Positions 59,221 through 64,000 of a DNA stretch of 64,000 bases are shown here, piece after piece. A model generated the notes under the pieces. That model searched no databases, was not told where the DNA came from, and saw only the letters and a program-made list of their open reading frames with translations. Each line of letters begins with the position of its first letter. Position 1 is the stretch's first letter. Where the stretch lies: contig LNGK01000002.1 in NCBI GenBank assembly GCA_001510575.1, positions 403,271 to 467,270 of the forward strand, read 5' to 3'. Made by a program: the position numbers and the translations under genes. The DNA comes from Knoxdaviesia capensis. Its lineage: Eukaryota > Ascomycota > Sordariomycetes > Microascales > Gondwanamycetaceae.

Positions 59221-60260
59221 CGGCTCTGAACAGACGAGAGAGCCCGCAGGACCTTCTCGGTGCAAGGATGGCGTCCCGAGAGAACACAGTGTCCCGGGTG
59301 GTGGCTCTGGACCTGGGAGTCCCCCCCATCCGTCCCCACGCCACCACCTAACCACGCACAGTTGCCTTATGAGGTGGTCTGGACGACCTTTCTCTAGTCC
59401 CACAATGCGAGCATGTCAGCTGAACGTGATTGTATTTTTTGTTTTTTTTTTTTTTCAGCGCCAGCTGCGGGGAAGGACGAGTGATGTGATTCCTCTCGCC
59501 TCCTTTGCGAGTGGTTTCCCCTTTCTCTCTCTCTTCCCCCCACCCGCTCGATCCCCTAGTGTATCCCACTGGGACGCTCGGACAGCTGGAGAGGGGAGGA
59601 AAAGCCCCCCCCCGGCCAGTAGGTCTCGCCTCACTCGACGATCGGTACATGGTCGATGCCGATTACCAGGTTTCCAGGCTCACTGGGAACTGCCAATCAC
59701 CAGGGTTAACGGCATCCCTGCGTCGGACGACCACCTCGATGATGGAGACAACCGCCAGTTGGCACCACATTGGGCAGCATCCAGCATTGCATAGTCTCTC
59801 GGGGACTCCTTCCGGCATTGGCACGTCTTACCATACGCCGGACAGCCATCACGCATGCGACCATCACCAGACCTCGCAGGCCCCCCTCCCCCCCTTCCGC
59901 CGTCCCCTACCTCGGAGCAGCTAGCGTACACATGCTCAGATATTGCGATCGTCCCTACATACATATACGAACATCCATTGCCCACCCACCACCAACCCGA
60001 AACATACGGTGACTCCCTCTCCCACGATCGAGAGGTTGGGCGGGGGGGGCTTTGAGAAATGCAGCCTCTCTCTGCAGTAGTCGGCCGATCACGCCACCAA
60101 CACAGACAGTACACACATGGTTAACCCACCGGCCTACACCAACTAAACCCGCAGGAAGCTTGATCTTGAGGACACGGCCATCCAGCCCCAGCCCATGCAT
60201 AAGTGGGTTGACGTGCCACTCTCGCCGAGGCCACCAGCTCGAACGGAACAGACACAGAGA

Positions 60261-60280
60261 GTCAGTCAGTCAGTCAGTCA
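60261..60280 (+). repeat. (GTCA)5 microsatellite
   Basis: Five perfect GTCA units. Confidence 0.95.
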
Positions 60281-61317
60281 CAGCGCGATGATCACTAGAA
60301 CCCAGCCAGCTCTTTTTTCTTGGCTTTTGCCGCGAATCTCGCCTGGTACCAGAGTTGATCCATCCACTAGAACAATGCTATTCATGGCTAAGACCCGCCA
60401 AGGTCCCCCCCGTAATTGACCGTGGCGTAGGTGGGAAAGTTCGCTGCAAGAGCTGGCATTGGACGCCTCCCCCCATCTCCATTTAACACAAGAAAAAGAG
60501 AAAGGAAAAAAAAAGGTAAACTATTGAGAATGGACTCGGGAAAATCTAATAAACCAAATTTGAAAGGAAGAGAAAGGAAAGGAAAAACACAAAAAACATA
60601 CTTCTTCTATAAACTCAGGGGACGGCGAAAATCAAACCCAAGAGCTCTTTGCCCCGACCGTCAGTTCTCCAGCTCAGGTGATGAAGTCATCATACTGGAT
60701 GCAGTAACCCAGACCAAACTGTGAACGAGGGCAGAGACAACGAAGCATGAAAGCCAGAGCGTCAGACGGAAAATCCCCAGAAACAAATGATTCAAAATCA
60801 AAAAACTCTCGCACGCACACAAGCCATCTATCTCCTCTTTAGCCTGCCCCCCCCCTTTCCCCCTACTCAATTTCGCCCAGGCGAGCTTAGAATAAAAGGG
60901 AAAGCTCCAAGATACTACCATCCAGTAGTATATGGAAACCCTCCAAAGTCGAATCCTGTGAAAACCGAACGGGGAAAACGGGGGGGAGTCAAGCTGAAAA
61001 GGATTCCCCAAGTCCACATAGTGACGCCATAATAGACTCCATCCATATTTCCCTGTTCCCAGCTCGCTTTGCCATGCCCGTCCAATCATAAGAAAGAAAG
61101 ACCAACGGGCCAAACTATACCTGAAAAAAAATAAAGAAATTCGAAATTCACTAAAGCAAGCACCAAAACTCCAGTTGTGAGGTGAGCCCCGACTTCACGA
61201 ATTCAGGTCTCACCTCATAATCATGGCGGGTGGAAACCAAGATTATGGTTGGCGGGGAATCTGAAAGCCCTGCTCCTCAATAGAAGCCAGAAGAGAGCGC
61301 TCGGAGCGGGCTATAGA

Positions 61318-61905
61318 TCATATGGGGGATTTGCTCATGGTCAGTGTCTTCTTCTGAGAGTGAATCAAGCTGATGCGGAAACCACTGTCTCTGGCGTATC
61401 CTTGTTGGAAACTCCTCCGTAGAGCATCGAGAACTTGAACTAATGGATTCATCGTGCAAACTATGCCCCAAGAGTGGGAACCAAGCACTAGAAACAGAGA
61501 GCACAAAGACTTACAGAGAGCCCGGGGAGCGACATAGTGCCGGACCACCTCGAACGAAGGAGAATGAACCTGGCCAAGAAGAACCGTGGTCATCTCCATG
61601 GCATCGATCTTATAAACATCAGCGCGAATGGAGTAAGTTCCTTCATACGTAACCGCAAGATTTGGGAACATGAATGCAAAGGTGCCTCTCGACCGGCTTT
61701 GCTCGATCAGGCATTGGGGAGCAGTCACTCCGTCGTTAGACGCCGCGAGCGCTTCACCGTTCAGATCGGTGACAACGGCCGTTGCGAAAAGCGTGCTGCC
61801 GTTGGAGTAGTGGCGATTTGGGTAAGTCGCCCGGACAGTAACCGGAGGATATATCGCAGTGTCCACCGTAACCTGGCGGGGAGGCTGGATATCAAAAGTT
61901 GCCAT
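61318..61905 (-). CDS. Short velvet-domain protein
   Basis: The velvet fold is the NF-kB-like DNA-binding and dimerisation domain of VeA, VelB, VelC and VosA, which couple development to secondary metabolism. The start ATG is at 61905 (context AAAATGGC). Exons 61905-61515 and 61439-61318 with a 75-nt intron give 170 residues. Velvet-like landmarks are AIYPPVTVRATYPNRHYSNG, SRGTFAFMFPNLAVTYEGTY (matching the usual GAFFVFPDLSVRxEGxYRL block), SIRADVYKID and GQVHSPSFEVV, then RSFQQGYARDSGFRISLI at the end (usual LSRSFAxQGxxIRIR). The classic N-terminal element with QQP and RRPIDPPP is absent; IYPP may be its remnant. The intron is a multiple of three without stops, so an unspliced 195-residue form is possible. 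It could be a divergent fourth-type velvet protein or a degenerate copy. Confidence 0.75.
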   Translation of the reverse strand: MATFDIQPPRQVTVDTAIYPPVTVRATYPNRHYSNGSTLFATAVVTDLNGEALAASNDGVTAPQCLIEQSRSRGTFAFMFPNLAVTYEGTYSIRADVYKIDAMEMTTVLLGQVHSPSFEVVRHYVAPRALCKSLCSLFLVLGSHSWGIVCTMNPLVQVLDALRRSFQQGYARDSGFRISLIHSQKKTLTMSKSPI

Positions 61906-64000
61906 TTTGATGGAGGAGGGAGTTTCCGAGATTGAAAAAAAAAGAAGGTACTGTAGATTATCGAGTCTAAGGAACCGAAGTGCGACTTAGAACGAGATGG
62001 AAGGCAACAGCTAAGGAGATAGCTTGATCTTGAGAAAATGTATCTTAGAAGATTTCTCTACCGGAGTCTTGAATCCTCTAGTTTGATATAGCGAAGATAT
62101 AGCCCAAGAAGTGGACAGCCGGAATCGTGTGAAGTTTGAAGGGAATGGGAAGGTCAAAGAAGCAGAATGTGAGTGAAGGCAATAGAGATATATCAGTGGT
62201 AAAGGTGGAAGAAGAAGATGATAATGATGGCGATGGGGAAAAAGGATCTCTGAGAAGCAGAAAGAGGGGAGCTATGGCTGGTTCTTATAGAAGCAGGAAA
62301 GGAGTCATATATGGGTTGTTGACGCAGAAACCTCAGTCGAGTCAAGCCGTTCAAGTCAAGAGTATTGCGAAGTCACATGAATCGAGAGGGAGTGGAACTC
62401 TCGATCCGAAGTGTTCCCTTGTCGAGGTCCAAGATAGGATGAAGTCAGAGGATATAGACTCTCGTACACATCCCAGTTACACACCCCCTCCCTCCCCTTT
62501 ATTCGAAGGAGTAGCTGAAGAATTGTTGGCAATATGCTGGCGTGCCAATCAGACGCTGCATCAATCTAGGTATAATTGTTCGGGCCGGAAGATTTTGATG
62601 AAGTGTACTGAATATAGAGCAGCACAAGAAAAAAGAAACACCGAGATTGGCTATAAATGGTTCGTCACTGGTAAGTAAAGGACTTTCTTCAGTTGAAGAG
62701 GCATGCCATACAGCGCTGATCGTAGATAGAAAGTATCGGTACCACCCATGTAATAGCTCCCTCAGGAAGTCTCTTGGTGTGTCTAGAGAAAGCGAGGTGG
62801 AAAGAGGAAGATGAATCGTCGCTTAGGTTCACCGGGGAGGGGGTGGGAGTGTGGAGAGCGAAAAGGGCGTGAACGGAAGAGAAAGGAAGGGTGAGTGACA
62901 GGAATCCGTGAAACGACGACAACACAGCTCTTTTCAGAAGATCAGACTCGAGATCGGACAAAGAGAAGCTGTGAGGTTATGGTGGGTGGTACTCAAACAT
63001 TAACGCAAGGCTGTGTGAGACGGGGTGAAGGTGAGAGGTATCAGTGAAAAAGTGTGGGTATACAAATAGATACATGGAGACATAATTAAACACACACATG
63101 CAATTATTTTGGCAGGAGAAGGACACCATATATATCCTATCCGGAGAGGAGATGTAGTTGAAAGATGGGACGTCAGGAGAGGGGACGACGGAGGGGTGTA
63201 CGAGCAGTTAAAACAAGAGGCAAAAGCGGGTTAGGGGGGGGTGAGGGAGGGGTGAGAATTACAAGTCTTGCTTGACTGTTGAACTGACAGGTTCAGCTCG
63301 CAAGTATTCGGTACTGAAGGGACCGGGGGCTGGCGCGGGGGGGGGGGGGTATGTGGATGGATGTCGGTAAGTACATGAACACATCTTACCTCTGGTATGT
63401 AGATCTCTGAAAGACTGCAGGTCCATATACACAAGGAGATGCATGTACTTGCGAAAGGACCTGCATTTCATGACTGTGGGTGTGTGGGTGTGTGGTTGAG
63501 TGGAAGTCGGTATGAACGGAGTCCGTCCGAAAGGGGGTAGAAATTGGGTATATACCATGTAGGATGAGGGGTGTAAACTCCGGTCAAGACGAGCTTTCGA
63601 GAGCACAAAACACCAGGATGAGAGTTCCTGAGCCTGAGAGAGGTGGGAGCAAACCGGGAAGAAAAGAAAGCTTGAATATCAACAGAGATCTACCTAAGGG
63701 AAAGCATGTGAAGTTGATCAGACCGTTATTTCGTACCCTCGGGTGTGTTCAGTCTCAAACAACCAAACGGGGGCTGATATGATGAGCGACAAAGGGTTAA
63801 CAGCATAGAGAGAAAGCAAGTGACAGACTTCTTTCCCCACTCACCCACCCGATCTTATGATCTGGAACACATCTTTGTCCCCAGGCACACGAATCAATGA
63901 AAGTGACTTCGAGGGCGTGTGCACTAAGTACGCATGTTCTGGATTTTTCTCCCTGCCAAAACATGCCAGGCTTCGTTTTCCTCTTTCACGAAGGCAAGCC
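61906..64000. other. Right-end region
   Basis: Apart from the weak candidate at 62145-62678 I see no gene. The plus strand is purine-rich in 62100-62300 and 62800-63250, consistent with a leader of the minus-strand velvet gene. A poly-G run lies near 63340. Confidence 0.5.
62145..62678 (+). CDS. Candidate hypothetical protein, weak
   Basis: An open frame of 177 codons starts at ATG 62145, with charged low-complexity KVEEEDDNDGDGEK and a more ordinary part (FEGVAEELLAICWRANQTL, RKILMKCTEYRAAQEKRN). It ends VTGK-stop, and a strong donor (G|GTAAGT) overlaps the last codons, so it may be an exon that continues downstream. I find no family match. It would be divergent from the velvet gene with only 240 bp between starts, and could equally be chance. 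Confidence 0.25.
   Translation: MGRSKKQNVSEGNRDISVVKVEEEDDNDGDGEKGSLRSRKRGAMAGSYRSRKGVIYGLLTQKPQSSQAVQVKSIAKSHESRGSGTLDPKCSLVEVQDRMKSEDIDSRTHPSYTPPPSPLFEGVAEELLAICWRANQTLHQSRYNCSGRKILMKCTEYRAAQEKRNTEIGYKWFVTGK

Larger units (their letters stand above)
56709..61317. other. Convergent intergenic region, 4.6 kb
   Basis: No supportable gene. It contains an AT-rich block (57690-58330), CA/CT microsatellites (58479-58511, 58802-58838), a telomere-like AAACCCTAACC at 58383-58393, a poly-G tract with an uncalled base at 59218, and (GTCA)5 at 60261-60280. Frames at 59680-60114 and 60661-61113 look non-coding. Confidence 0.6.

Noticed and set aside
1..64000. Secondary metabolite cluster, CRISPR array or intact transposon
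   Set aside because: No synthase, terpene cyclase, NRPS/PKS, transposase or reverse transcriptase frames were seen, and CRISPR arrays are not expected in a fungus.

Overview
The window is nuclear DNA of a filamentous ascomycete (Pezizomycotina; a Eurotiomycete-like fungus is plausible but not proven). The evidence is short spliceosomal introns (mostly 70-170 nt, GT..AG, with CTAAC/CTGAC branch sites), a group III five-HAMP hybrid histidine kinase, a Zn2Cys6 transcription factor, a velvet-domain protein, pyrimidine-rich 5' leaders and TTAGGG-type telomere-like motifs. I rebuilt the gene models by hand by joining reading frames across splice sites and checking codon phase.

Layout. 1-1149 (-): 5' part of a conserved fungal protein with an N-myristoylation consensus, running off the left edge. 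4890-9200 (+): Munc13/C2-domain protein. 13201-17460 (+): group III hybrid histidine kinase (NikA/Nik-1/Os-1 type). 18144-18796 (-): small coiled-coil protein with a 20-nt micro-exon. 19525-22366 (-): condensin kleisin subunit Brn1/CAP-H. 24472-28216 (+): NCLX/CCX-type cation/Ca2+ exchanger with a very long loop. 30362-31258 (+): Asn/Ser/Gly/Tyr-rich repeat protein. 32499-33543 (+): phosphomannomutase Sec53. 34150-38123 (-): WW plus PhoD-like phosphatase protein with a polyglutamine tract. 42563-44776 (+): membrane-anchored protein with a long charged helix. 53615-56708 (+): Zn2Cys6 transcription factor. 61318-61905 (-): short velvet-domain protein. 62145-62678 (+): weak candidate gene.

The genes do not form a biosynthetic cluster or operon. 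They are mostly housekeeping and signalling genes: osmosensing phosphorelay, Ca2+ exchange, a C2/Munc13 protein, mannose activation for glycosylation, chromosome condensation, and transcription and development control. The window is gene-poor, with about 12-13 genes in 64 kb. Gaps of 3.7, 4.0, 4.4, 8.8 and 4.6 kb hold CT-rich leaders, microsatellites, telomere-like motifs and one AT-rich block, but no gene I can support. I saw no tRNA, rRNA, CRISPR array or intact transposon.

I did not find a clearly new multi-gene system. The best leads are the FUS-like tandem-repeat protein, the short velvet protein lacking the usual N-terminal half of its domain, the myristoylated-type unknown protein at the left edge, the membrane-anchored charged-helix protein, and the recurrent telomere-like motifs in intergenic DNA.
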